From the NCBI GenBank assembly GCA_021787595.1, contig JAJYLQ010000010.1, positions 62,001 through 126,000 on the forward strand: a stretch of 64,000 nucleotides of DNA. Reading direction: 5' to 3'. Under the pieces are notes generated by a model that saw only the letters and a list, made by a program, of their open reading frames with translations, did not search any database and had not been told where the DNA came from. This DNA comes from Chloroflexota bacterium. Lineage in GTDB: Bacteria; Chloroflexota; Anaerolineae; Anaerolineales; Villigracilaceae. The position numbers were made by a program, and so were the translations under genes. This document shows, one piece after another, positions 32,724 through 42,855 of this stretch (its first letter is position 1; each line of letters opens with the position of its first letter).

Positions 32724-35443
32724 GCAACACTGACTCATCTCAAACTTCCCTCGATAATTGTGGATGCTGTGAACCGGCTGCGGCTCCAACGCCGATCTAT
32801 AACCGCCCCGGCCTCCCTGCTCTTTCATACCGCGCCGGAATTTACGCGACATTCTTTAAACGGATGCTCGCGCAGTTGGGGATCTACACACTTACGGATG
32901 GCGAGTTTGCCGGAACGCGTCCGCTCGTTTCTTTGACCACGCGCGATTCGGACGACCCTTCAGTGGCTTTGTTGGACGCGAGTGCCATCGTATCTGACGT
33001 TTTGACTTTTTATCAGGAACGCATTGCCAACGAAGGTTTTCTGCGTACTGCTACAGAACGCCGCTCGATCCTTGAACTGGCGCGTGCCATTGGCTACGAG
33101 TTAAATCCCGGAGTGGCGGCTTTCGTTTATTTGGCTTTCACAGTTGAAGATGCGTTAGGCGCGCCGGGCGTGGCAACTATTCCAGCAGGGACGAAAGTTC
33201 AAAGCGTTCCTCCGCAAAATCAACTTCCACAAACTTTTGAAACATCGTCAGAGATTGTCGCTTATGCCGCGTGGAATTCATTGCGTCCGCGCATGAGTCA
33301 GCCACAAAATGTAACGGTTGGAATTAATGAGATTTACTTGAACGGAACGGGAAACAATCTCAAAGCGGGCGATGTGATTCTTGCCACTTCGACGGTCAAC
33401 AGCGCGGCCGCGCATATCCTTGAAGTTGAGATTGACTCCGTCAACAAAATTACGCATGTGATTCTTGAGAATTCACTTTCATCCCTCGGCGGCGTGCCGG
33501 TCAGCGTTGGCGTCATCGTTTGGGGTGATCAGAAGATTCCATTCAATGCCGATGCCATTCGGCAGGAGATCCTGCAAAAGACTTGGAAAGATTCTGACTT
33601 GAATGCTTTCTTGAAAGCCAATGATTGGAATGCAAAAGCGTTGGTTGATTATCTGAATAAACATCGAGCCAATAATCCTGTCACAACTGGATACGTGTTT
33701 GCGTTGCGGACGCGTCTTGGAATCTTTGGCAACAACGCACCCAAATATGATTCCCTGCCAGCTAGTCAAAGACGAGGATCATGGGGGTATTACAGTTCAT
33801 CCAACCCACCCACGCTGGTTTTTGATGACCCGGTCTATCCCAATAATTGGGATGACTTATACATCGGGACTGACTCGGCAGGCAATGCATACGATGGCGC
33901 AGACTTCTTCCTCGAGCGAACGATTTCGAGCGTGGTTGAAGGTGGTTACTTCGCTCTCGAAAGCAAAGACGTTGGACTGCAAGGTTATGGAATCAAAAGC
34001 GTGATTGAAAGAAGCCTTTCAGATTTTGCGATCAGCGCAAAAGCCACCGGAATCAAAGCGGATGATTTCAGCGACCTGAGCGGATACAAAGTTCGCGATA
34101 CGACCGCTTATGTTCAAAGCGAGCAATTACCATTGGTTGAGACTCCAATTAAAACGGAGTTGTCCACGGGCACGACCCAACTTGAGTTGGACGAGTTTAT
34201 CTTTGGTTTGCAGATTGGGCAACCGGTCATCTTGACCGGTGAACGCACGGACGCCAAAGGTTTGATTCAAAGCGAGGTGCTGATCATCAAAGATATTGAG
34301 CACAACTATGGACTGACCACTCTTACTTTTGAAAACGGCTTATCTTTCTCATACAAACGCGATACGGTCAAGATCAATGCCAACGCGGCTCTCGCAACAA
34401 ACGGCGAAACTACAACTGAAATTTTAGGCGCAGGCAACGGCGCACAACCCAACCCACAGTTCACGCTGAAGAAACCACCATTGACTTATACCGCCGCACC
34501 CACACCCAACGGTTCAGCCAGCACGCTTCAATTACGCGTAAATAATTTGTTGTGGGCTGAAGCACCATCTTTGTATGAGCTTGGCCCGCACGATCAAAAA
34601 TATACTGTCCGCATTGACGATGATGGCAAGGCCAATATTCTATTTGGTGATGGCACAAAAGGTGCGCGCTTACCAACTGGAATAAATAATATCGTCGCAA
34701 CCTACCGAAGCGGCATTGGCCTGGCCGGAGAGGTGACTGCTGGAAGTCTCACCATCTTGCAGAGCAAACCGCTTGGCCTGCGCGATGTGACCAATCCATT
34801 GCCCGCCAGCGGAGCGGGGGATCCCGAAAAAATGGAGAATGCCCGCGCCCATGCTCCATTAACTGTCCGCACGCTTGATCGTATCGTCTCACGCGATGAT
34901 TATGAAGATTTCGCCAGCGCCTTCGCGGGGATTGGCAAAGCTCAAGCCGTTAACCTGTGGAGTGGAGAGCATCATCTCGTCCATCTGACCGTTGCCGGCG
35001 CGGACGGAAAACCGATCACCGACCCAAAGTTCTTGAAGAATTTCAATGCGGCGCTCGACGCGGCACGTGACCCCACGCAACAAATTAAAGTGGAATCGTT
35101 CGACCAGCTTCTTTTCAATCTGGCTGCCAATGTCGCAGTGGACAGTCGCTACATAGTGAAAGATGTTTTCTCTGCCGTCCAATCTGCCCTGACCGATTCG
35201 TTTTCATTTGCAAATCGTTCCTTCGGGCAACCCGTCACGGCGGCTGAAGTCATGACGATCATCCAACAAGTCTCAGGCGTCATCTATGTAGATTTGACAT
35301 CGCTTTATTTATCGAGCGATAGCGCGGCGCTCAATCAAGTTCTTCCTGCCAACATCGCACACGTAGAGAATGGAACGATCCATCACGCTCAACTCGTATT
35401 GATCAATCCACTTAGTATCACTTTGCAGGAGGTGAAGGCATGA
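32720..35443 (+). CDS. Second large baseplate wedge protein (putative baseplate assembly protein, Afp12 position)
   Basis: The 907-residue product starts with GTG overlapping the previous stop. It shares the wedge architecture of its neighbour: YATFFKRMLAQLGIYTL, VSDVLTFYQERIANEGFLRT and AIGYELNPGVAAFVYLAFTV near the N-terminus, then ILFGDGTKGARLPTGIN, ARAHAPLTVRTLDRIVSRDD and a C-terminal wedge tail. It likely forms a heteromeric wedge with the gp6-like protein. The two probably arose by duplication. It overlaps the tail-fibre gene by four bases. Confidence 0.87.
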   Translation: MSNTDSSQTSLDNCGCCEPAAAPTPIYNRPGLPALSYRAGIYATFFKRMLAQLGIYTLTDGEFAGTRPLVSLTTRDSDDPSVALLDASAIVSDVLTFYQERIANEGFLRTATERRSILELARAIGYELNPGVAAFVYLAFTVEDALGAPGVATIPAGTKVQSVPPQNQLPQTFETSSEIVAYAAWNSLRPRMSQPQNVTVGINEIYLNGTGNNLKAGDVILATSTVNSAAAHILEVEIDSVNKITHVILENSLSSLGGVPVSVGVIVWGDQKIPFNADAIRQEILQKTWKDSDLNAFLKANDWNAKALVDYLNKHRANNPVTTGYVFALRTRLGIFGNNAPKYDSLPASQRRGSWGYYSSSNPPTLVFDDPVYPNNWDDLYIGTDSAGNAYDGADFFLERTISSVVEGGYFALESKDVGLQGYGIKSVIERSLSDFAISAKATGIKADDFSDLSGYKVRDTTAYVQSEQLPLVETPIKTELSTGTTQLELDEFIFGLQIGQPVILTGERTDAKGLIQSEVLIIKDIEHNYGLTTLTFENGLSFSYKRDTVKINANAALATNGETTTEILGAGNGAQPNPQFTLKKPPLTYTAAPTPNGSASTLQLRVNNLLWAEAPSLYELGPHDQKYTVRIDDDGKANILFGDGTKGARLPTGINNIVATYRSGIGLAGEVTAGSLTILQSKPLGLRDVTNPLPASGAGDPEKMENARAHAPLTVRTLDRIVSRDDYEDFASAFAGIGKAQAVNLWSGEHHLVHLTVAGADGKPITDPKFLKNFNAALDAARDPTQQIKVESFDQLLFNLAANVAVDSRYIVKDVFSAVQSALTDSFSFANRSFGQPVTAAEVMTIIQQVSGVIYVDLTSLYLSSDSAALNQVLPANIAHVENGTIHHAQLVLINPLSITLQEVKA

Positions 35444-37566
35444 GCGGCGCATCCGACCGACTCTACGATTTACTGCCCGTCGTTTATCGTCTGCGCGATG
35501 CGGAACGCGGTGAACCATTACGCGCTTTACTTGGAATCATCAACAGCGAACTTTCTAGCGTCGAAGCAGATATCACGGGCCTTTACGAAAATTGGTTTAT
35601 CGAAACCAGCGATGAATGGGTCGTGCCTTACATCGGTGACTTGCTTGGCGCGCGCGGCCTGAACACAATCAAGACTACAGCTTTCAGTCAACGCGCTTAT
35701 GTTGCCAACACACTTTTCTATCGCCGACGAAAAGGCACGGCGGCGGTGCTTGGAATTTTGGCCGGAGATGTAACCGGCTGGCCCGCGCACGTTGTCGAAT
35801 TCTTTGAATTATTGCAGACAACGCAATACATGAATCATCGTCGCTTGTTCAACACCATGCCAGACTTGCGCAACACGAACCAACTCAATTTATTGGACAA
35901 ACCTTTCGATATCTTGCCGCATACGGCGGATGTGCGCCACATCTATAACCGGCGAGGCAAATACAACATTCCCAACATCGGAATCTTTTTATGGCGATTG
36001 CAAAATTATCCTTTGCAAAATGTGATAGCGCGACGGGCGGACGCTCCGCACGCTTATGGCTATCACTTCAGCACGTTGGGGAATCCCGCGCCGCTTTTCA
36101 ATTTCCCTGCCGAACCCGGCTCGCCGGACGAACAACTTGTGCCCGCCCCGATCCGTCCCTTCGACTTTTATCTTGATCTCAAAACATATAACGACACGTA
36201 TGGCTCTCTTGCAAATCCGCCGGAGAACAGCCGCTACTATGGCCCGCAGCGCAGTCTGCAAATCATCAAAGATGGGACGCCCGTGCCGCCAAAGGATGTC
36301 ATGTGCAAGAACCTAAGCGCGTGGGCACAACCTTCGAGTGGCAAAGTTGCCGTGGATGTAACGCTTGGGCGTATCGCGTTCCCAACTGGTGAGGAGCCTA
36401 CGCAAAGTTTAGTAGTTTCTTTCAATTACGGTTTCGGCGCGGACATTGGTGGTGGTCCCTATGATCGCCGCGACCGCATCACCGAAATCACACCACCCAT
36501 GCAGGAATTTCAAGTAGGCAAAGGAAAAACGTATGCCACACTAAATGCTGCCCTCGCGGATTGGGTGATCAATCTACAACCTCCGGCTGTGATCAGAATT
36601 TATGACAGTGCTACTTACGATGCCAATATAACCATCAATCTTCCAAAGAATGGGATGTTAGTAATCGATTGCGAAAACGAGGAGCGCCCCACTTTGATTA
36701 ATGCCGCACCGCTCAAAGTAATATCAGATGCAACGGCTGCCGAGGAAGCTGCGGCTTTCACATTGAGTGGATTGTTAATTGAAGGTAATCTCGAAATAAG
36801 CGGAAAACAAAACTTGACCTTAGCCGATTGCACGTTGGTTCCCGGACTTGCGCTGGATGAAGACGGTTATCCAAAACATTCTGATCAAGCCAGTTTGACT
36901 GTTACCGGGACAGATGTGGTTGATACTTCTATTTCAATCTTGCGAAGCATCCTCGGACCGCTGGAATTGCCAGAAGAATGTCAAAGCTTAACGATTAGTG
37001 ACAGCATCGTCGACGCGCCGCTCGCAAAAGATGCGGACGAACCGGCCCGGTATGCGATCGCGGCTAGTGCGGATGGAGCCGCTTCGGGTCCGGTAACGAC
37101 GCTGGAACGCGTCACCGTGTTCGGCAAAGTCCACGTCAAGGAATTGAGTCTGGCATCAGAAGTTATCTTCGTCCATCCTGTAATTTCTGATCGGCGGCAG
37201 GAAGGCTGCGTGCGATTCAGTTATGTCCCGCCCAATTCACAAACGCCGCGGCATTTTCACTGCCAACCTGATCAAGCCCTTGCCGATCGCGAAAAACAAT
37301 TGGGTGCTCTCACGCTGCCATCCGATGAATATAACAAGATCATCACACGCGTGCGTCCGCAGTTTACAAGTCTGCGTTACGGAGAAGCGGCATTCGCTCA
37401 ACTTTCCTCGCCGTGCGCGGATGAGATCAAAACGGGCGCGGAGGATGGATCTGAAATGGGCGTGTTCAGCCTGTTGCAACAGCCGCAGCGTTTGGCGAAT
37501 TTACAAATTGCACTGGATGAGTATTTGCGCTTCGGTTTGGAAGCCGGAATTTTCTTTGTGACTTAA
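35440..37566 (+). CDS. Phage tail protein I-like baseplate protein fused to a beta-helix fibre domain
   Basis: Residues 1-110 of this 708-residue protein match P2 gpI-type proteins: YDLLPVVYRLRDAERGEPLR, then ELSSVEADITGLYENWFIET and VVPYIGDLLG, followed by RRRKGTAAVLG. From about 360 to 640 repeated short strands (LSGLLIEGNLEISGKQNLTL and similar) suggest a right-handed beta-helix, as in fibres and receptor-binding proteins. The C-terminus ends in LDEYLRFGLEAGIFFVT. The protein probably links wedge and fibre. Variation in the helix would set target range. Confidence 0.86.
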   Translation: MSGASDRLYDLLPVVYRLRDAERGEPLRALLGIINSELSSVEADITGLYENWFIETSDEWVVPYIGDLLGARGLNTIKTTAFSQRAYVANTLFYRRRKGTAAVLGILAGDVTGWPAHVVEFFELLQTTQYMNHRRLFNTMPDLRNTNQLNLLDKPFDILPHTADVRHIYNRRGKYNIPNIGIFLWRLQNYPLQNVIARRADAPHAYGYHFSTLGNPAPLFNFPAEPGSPDEQLVPAPIRPFDFYLDLKTYNDTYGSLANPPENSRYYGPQRSLQIIKDGTPVPPKDVMCKNLSAWAQPSSGKVAVDVTLGRIAFPTGEEPTQSLVVSFNYGFGADIGGGPYDRRDRITEITPPMQEFQVGKGKTYATLNAALADWVINLQPPAVIRIYDSATYDANITINLPKNGMLVIDCENEERPTLINAAPLKVISDATAAEEAAAFTLSGLLIEGNLEISGKQNLTLADCTLVPGLALDEDGYPKHSDQASLTVTGTDVVDTSISILRSILGPLELPEECQSLTISDSIVDAPLAKDADEPARYAIAASADGAASGPVTTLERVTVFGKVHVKELSLASEVIFVHPVISDRRQEGCVRFSYVPPNSQTPRHFHCQPDQALADREKQLGALTLPSDEYNKIITRVRPQFTSLRYGEAAFAQLSSPCADEIKTGAEDGSEMGVFSLLQQPQRLANLQIALDEYLRFGLEAGIFFVT

Positions 37567-37590
37567 TGATAGAGATTGTGAGGATGAGAC

Positions 37591-40500
37591 ATGAAAGGTG
37601 ATTTCTCGCGTTCAACGTTCGACCCGAAAAAACATTTCAGCGGCGTCCGCATGCAGCAGGGCCGCGTCCAACTCGATGCGGATTGGAATGAGAATCTTGA
37701 TATTCTGATTCATCGCATCGAAACCGAGACCATTGATGTGATCGGCGAGTGCGGCGTTCCGGTCCATGATGCAGGCTTTGGAGTGGTGACTGATTTCAAT
37801 AGTTTGTCACAGGCAGAAAAAGATTGGCTCACGGCTCAAGGCTTTAATGCGCTTGGCTCCGGCGATTTTTATTTGACGCAAGGCCGCGCTTATGTAGATG
37901 GTCTCCAAGTTGAGAATGACAACACATTGCCGTTCAGCCAACAGCCATTTGTTTTGCCAAAAGGTCAGGGCAAGATCAGCGCCGATGGAATCTATCTGCT
38001 TTATTTGGATGTTTAGGAAAGACTCATCACTGCCATCGAAGATCCGTCCATCCGCGAAGTGGCATTGGGTGGGCCCGATACCGCCACGCGCACTCAAGTG
38101 ATTTGGCAGGCCATATTGGCAAACGTTGGAAATGTAGGCGATAAAGTTACATGCGCCGATGATCTTCATCCCTGGCCGGATGCAAGCACCGGTAAATTAA
38201 GTGCGCGCACTCAGCCGCAAGATCAGCCAACCGATCCATGTCCGGTCCCACCCGGCGCGGGATATAAACGTTTGGAGAATCAACTTTATCGAGTCGAGAT
38301 TCATAAAGGGACGAACAACGGCGGGCCAACGTATAAGTGGTCGCGCGATAACGGCTCGGTGGCTGTGGCGATTGCCGAATTTGCCGTGGATGGATCAAAC
38401 TCAAAAATCCGCACAACCAGTTTGGGGCGCGATGATGTGCTTGGCCTGCATGAGAATGATTGGATCGAAGTATTGGATGACGCGACCGAACTGGCGGGTC
38501 AACCCGGGACGTTGGTCCAGATCAACAAGATCGATCCTGATAATGTTTTGACTCTTTCCGCGCCTGTCAGCGGATACGACATCAACGGGCATCCCAAAGT
38601 CCGGCGCTGGGATTCGGATGGCGCGGGCGGAAACGGAATCGCATTGACCAATGGATATGTTGACCTCGAAGGCGGGATTCAAATTCAATTCGATACAACT
38701 GGAACCTATCGCACTGGCGATTACTGGTTGATTCCCGCACGCACCGTTCCCGGTCAATACGGCGATATCGAATGGCCTCAAGAAAGTGGCAGCCCCGCCG
38801 CACTTCTTCCATTTGGCATTGTTCACCATTATTGCAAGCTGGCCTTGCTCACATCCAGCGGCGGCGCGATCACCGTGGAAGATTGCCGCCAAATTTTCCC
38901 ACCTCTTACGGAACTTCCAACTGGCGGTGATGCTTGTTGTTCTGTCACAGTTGGACAAAGCGGCGACTACCCGGATATTCAATCAGCGATTGCGGCTCGC
39001 CCAAATAATGCGGATTGGTGGACGATCTGTATTTTGCCCGGGCAATTGGGAATCAAAGATACTGTGTCCGTGGATGGAGCGCAAAGCCTGACCATCAATG
39101 GCTGCGGCAATCCATGTCGCTTACTGGGACCGCAAGGTAAGCCGGTGTTCAAATTTACAAATGGACAAGATATCAAACTTGAAGGCCTGAGGATCGAGGC
39201 ATCATCATCCGATGGAGCTATTTTGTTCGCAGATACAGATGGAATTGTGATTGCAAATTGCACAGCAATTAACACTGCTTCCGCATCAACCGAATCGAAG
39301 ACCGGAGCTTACGGCGCGGCGGTGCCGCTGATCATCATCGATAACGGAAGCCGGATCAAGGTCCGCGAGAACGATCTCTTTGGTCTGCCAGCTGTCCAGG
39401 TGAATGGACGAGACATACAAATTTTACACAACCGGATTCTTGGCGGCGGCATCCAGGTGATTCCTCCGTCGTCAACAGTCGAGATCGATGATAATACAAT
39501 TTTGAATGGCATGGGGCCGGGCATCCAACTTGGTGGAGGCAATAAGACCGCGTTGGATTTTGTGAAGATGTATCAAGAGACCACCGGTAACATGTCGGGC
39601 AATCCCGCTTCCGGCATCTCGAACTATCCTTCACACGGAATCAGTTATGTTGCCGGGATTCGATATGTGACAATTTCCAACAACTTGATCGGCAAGATGG
39701 TTGGAAGTGGAATCATCACGGAGACTTCGTTGGTGGAGGCCAGAAAGCTCGGCGATGTGGATGTGGCAAGCATTCACGATAACCAGATCATCGCTTGTTG
39801 CAAAGCTCCGGATGTCGTGTTGAACAATACTTCCAGCGTTGGTGGCGGGATTGCTGTCATCGGCCTTTTCGGTTCTCAGATTCAAGATAACTTTATTTTT
39901 GAGAATGGGCTTACGCGTCAGACCGCCTGCGGAATTTTTATTCTGGATGGCAGTGACATTGAAATTTCTGGCAACACGATTCTTGAAAATGGTTCGAATG
40001 AAGATCAGGCACAACCGGATTCCTATCAAGCCGGAATCGCCGCGCAGCATGTATACGGCAATTTTCTTGGAACGATTTCCAAAGGAAATGCGGCGGGAGG
40101 TTTGCTTGGATATCCAGCCCTTCGAATTCACGGCAATCAAGTAGTCTGCCCGACAGGTCAGGCATTGACGGTCATGGCCATGGGCGGAGTTGTGGTAGAT
40201 GGCAATACATTCTCCACACGAGAGCGAAAGAAACAACCGACTTCGCCGTTGAACTTCGGTGAGAAAGGCGCTTGTGTTTATATACTTGACATGGGAATGC
40301 CGGTCTGGTTACCGGGAGCTGCCGTGCTCTGGCAAATGATGTCCACCGGACAAACGAACATTCATCAAGATTATCAAAAGATCAATGCTTCCTCCGCATC
40401 CCTGCCTGATGGACGCGTGTTGTTCAATAATAATCAAGTTACTTTTAATACGACTGAAGAAGAAGTTGTCACCAGCCTCGGTCCACTGGACAGCGGGTGG

Positions 40501-40869
40501 GCGCAACGAGCCTGGGCTGCCGCGACTTTTTCCACGCTGATTATTTCGCTGGATGATATCTCGTTAAATGGAAATCAATTCCAAGCGACTGTTCCGCTCT
40601 ATGTGCAGGATGGCTACCAAAAACTTCAAAACAAACAAATCACTGTTGAAGAGTTGTGGGCATATTTAGTGAAGTTCATTCAGGTCGGCACAGCCGGCAC
40701 AGTCATCCGAGCAGATGGCAATGGCATCGAGGAAAGATTGTATTCAAATTATGTCTCGTACGCGTCCAACGCGTCGACCATGAATCTGACAACCAGCAAC
40801 GAAGCGACTCATGCCCTCGTAACCAACGCGCCCAAAAAGGCGGAAGCCAACAACTTAACTTTATTCTAA
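37591..40869 (+). pseudogene. DUF6519-type beta-helix fibre/baseplate protein split by an amber codon
   Basis: One reading frame of 1092 codons is interrupted only by TAG at 38014-38016. Before it lies the typical start MKGDFSRSTFDPKKHFSGVR, then QLDADWNENLDI. The frame continues without a gap as YLLYLDV-stop-ERLITAIEDPSIREV, then ALGGPDTATRTQ. Relatives have Trp (TGG) at this position, so the stop is a single-base change. The large second part (residues about 480-800) is a right-handed beta-helix of NxI/V repeats, with a Cys pair near 320. The second piece could restart at a TTG or ATG near 38059. The product may be lost, made in two parts, or made by readthrough. It is likely the exposed fibre or receptor-binding component. 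Confidence 0.85.
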
Positions 40870-40903
40870 AGCAGATGATATACACTATGATTTGGAGGCC
40901 GTA

Positions 40904-41584
40904 ATGGCACAGAACCAGCAATTCTCCAGCCAGAATCCCGGGCCGCAGATTGACCCGACTCAACTTCAGAATTTATTACAAAGCATGATGCAACAATCCG
41001 CGACGGTTGGCGGCTCAGCCCTCGATACATTTTCCCAACTGCAGGAACGCCGCGCCGCGCGTCTCGCCGACGCTGCAAAAGCGATCAGCGATAATTTTGG
41101 AAAGAAACATCCCGACGCGGTCGCACTGCAAACGCTCACAGACACGACGAATGAATTCAAATCTCAAATGGACAGCCAGGCAACGCGTTTGAAAAGCTGG
41201 CCCAAGCCGCGATCAAATGAATGGATCGTTTTTGGAACTGTGACTGATACGCAAGATAACCTGGTCAGTGGTTTGACTGTGCGAGTCTTTGACAAAGATC
41301 GCAAATTCGATGACTTGCTCGGTGAAACGAACACGGATGAGAACGGCGCCTTTTCGATTGTCTATCACGAACGCGATTTCAAAGAAACCGGCGAAAACCT
41401 TCCTGATCTTTACGTGATGGTTTCAGACGCGGCCGGAAAACTACTTTACTCAACGCGCGATCAGGTCCGCTTTGAAGCGGGAAAGTCGGAGTATTTCGCG
41501 ATACAGTTGAGCAAACGCTCTGCCAAAACACAAAACAAAACCGGCGCTGATGACACTACAAAAATAAGTCGAAAGAAAAAATAA
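40904..41584 (+). CDS. Transthyretin/carboxypeptidase-regulatory-like domain protein, last eCIS gene
   Basis: The ATG at 40904 has GGAGG five bases upstream; an earlier TTG is less likely. The 226-residue protein has a Gln-rich helical N-terminus (about 1-90) and a beta-sandwich at about 105-205 with FGTVTDTQDNLVSGLTVRVF and DKDRKFDDLLGETNTDENG, the pattern of carboxypeptidase-regulatory/transthyretin-like domains. A Lys-rich tail follows. It could decorate the particle or act as a small adhesin. It ends the operon; no clear terminator follows before the inverted-repeat element. Confidence 0.8.
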   Translation: MAQNQQFSSQNPGPQIDPTQLQNLLQSMMQQSATVGGSALDTFSQLQERRAARLADAAKAISDNFGKKHPDAVALQTLTDTTNEFKSQMDSQATRLKSWPKPRSNEWIVFGTVTDTQDNLVSGLTVRVFDKDRKFDDLLGETNTDENGAFSIVYHERDFKETGENLPDLYVMVSDAAGKLLYSTRDQVRFEAGKSEYFAIQLSKRSAKTQNKTGADDTTKISRKKK

Positions 41585-41599
41585 TTTTTTCACACAAAT

Positions 41600-41779
41600 T
41601 AATATTACAGCGCAAAGTTAGAGCTTTGAGGGTTCTGCTCATGGCTTTTCTACCGTTTTCGCCCTCATCCCCAACCCTTCCCTCAAATGGGGAAGGGAGT
41701 CTCCTCTCCCTTTGGGAGAGGGAAAGGGTGAGGGAGAATTGGCAAGGAACGATTGCTTGACCTTGCGCTGTAATGTTAA
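41600..41779. repeat. About 180-bp inverted-repeat (MITE-like) element
   Basis: ATTACAGCGCAA near 41604-41615 is repeated inverted as TTGCGCTGTAAT near 41763-41774, with matching TTAA outside and GT/AC inside. The interior is a run of CCCTCNCCC/GGGAGAGGG hairpins with no gene. This kind of structure is common as dispersed intergenic repeats. The remainder of 41585-41965 is AT-rich and holds nothing else that I can support. Confidence 0.5.
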
Positions 41780-41965
41780 ATAACTCCTTCTAAACGCGCT
41801 GACGTACATTTTCGGACAGCCATGCATTAATTAGAAATTGATATATGGTAACTTTTGCGCAAAAGCAATCTCTAAAGCAGAACCCATCAAACTTTAGGCG
41901 GCAAGGGAAAGACGCGTTTCAACAAAGTCAACTGGCGGTTCCTTTCCTGCCTCTGCAACATTCAA

Positions 41966-42190
41966 TTGAGAAACGGCCGGCGCCAAGGTTGCTTCAACCT
42001 CAAATCTAACAAATCGGATGCCGGCACGACAGCTCCAGTAACAACAGACTTTAGCCAAAATTTCAGCCTCATACCTTTACATCACAAATCTCAAACGAAA
42101 CTCCAAGCGAAGTTAGCAGTAAATACCGCACAAGATGCCTGCGAACGCGAAGCAGATCGCGTGGCCGAACAGGTCACACGAGGATCAAGC
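41966..42190 (+). pseudogene. 5' fragment of a third DUF4157 cargo-type gene
   Basis: The translation contains LAVNTAQDACEREADRVAEQVTRG, the N-terminal entry helix of eCIS DUF4157 proteins (consensus PxDxYEREADRVAEQVM). The zinc motif and all later domains are missing because the frame runs into the minus-strand IS256 remnant at about 42190. The true start cannot be fixed: the leader is spread over more than one frame. It shows that the locus once had at least three cargo-type genes. Confidence 0.65.
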
Positions 42191-42729
42191 TCCGCATCCA
42201 TCTGCGCAGCCGCTTGGCCCACCAACGCCCCGCGCACTTTCAGGGTCGATGACGAGACATTCACTCCGCATAACTGTTCGGTAATGGCTTTGACTTTGCA
42301 AGTGGATACGCCTTGGACATACATCTCCGCCAGCGCCAAGGTCAGAGCTCGTTCACTGCGCAAGCCCTTCTCCAGAGCCTGTGGGTAGACCCGCCTTCCC
42401 GCACTTGTGGCACTGCAAAGGCGATCTCTCCGACACGGGTCCGCATCGTCTTCGGCTTGAAGCCATTGGCATGCACTTCGCGCTCTATGGTTCTCTGGTA
42501 AGGTTCTGCATGCAGATGCTGTTCGCGTTCAGCCAGCATCGCATGGTTGATCATGATCCGGATCAACTCCGGCAAAACATCCAGTCCTTGCTCTTGCACC
42601 TGCTCCAATAACTCCGCAGGTAAGGTAAAATCTTCGCCGTAGGTCATGATGTTTTCCTTTCGTCTGAACACCGCAAGGATAACACTTGACCTACCTTTCA
42701 TTCAATCTTACAGAAATGATCTTACACTA
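42190..42729 (-). mobile_element. IS256-family insertion-sequence remnant with frameshifted transposase
   Basis: The transposase starts at ATG 42647 (AAAGGAAAACATC upstream) and reads MTYGEDFTLPAELLEQVQEQ, then HLHAEPYQRTIEREVHANGF and VPQVREGG, typical of Mutator/IS256 transposases. Near 42365 the frame shifts and the homology goes on as RSERALTLALAEMYVQGVST, then KAITEQLCGVNVSSS. It stops at about 42190, before the DDE catalytic residues, so the element is dead. A likely end of the IS, CTTACAGAAATGATCTTACA, lies at 42707-42726. The other end has been deleted together with the rest of the DUF4157 gene. Confidence 0.82.
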
Positions 42730-42855
42730 CGGATCAGTTAGTCTCCTTTCCTTCGCTTTTACCCTAGCAGAGCACTACGCGCCTAAAGCATACAGCGTTA
42801 TTTAAGTTTCCGTTTCAAAATTCGTGATTTACTCAATACTCCGTAGTCAGATACT

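Noticed and set aside
13785-41584. Contractile phage (prophage) rather than an injection system
   Set aside because: No capsid, portal, terminase or lysis genes are present, while the AAA+ ATPase, DUF4255 cap and DUF4157 proteins are hallmarks of extracellular contractile systems.
13785-41584. Type VI secretion system
   Set aside because: There is a single large sheath protein with gp25 and wedge genes but no TssJLM membrane complex and no ClpV-type ATPase; the ATPase has the Afp15 layout.
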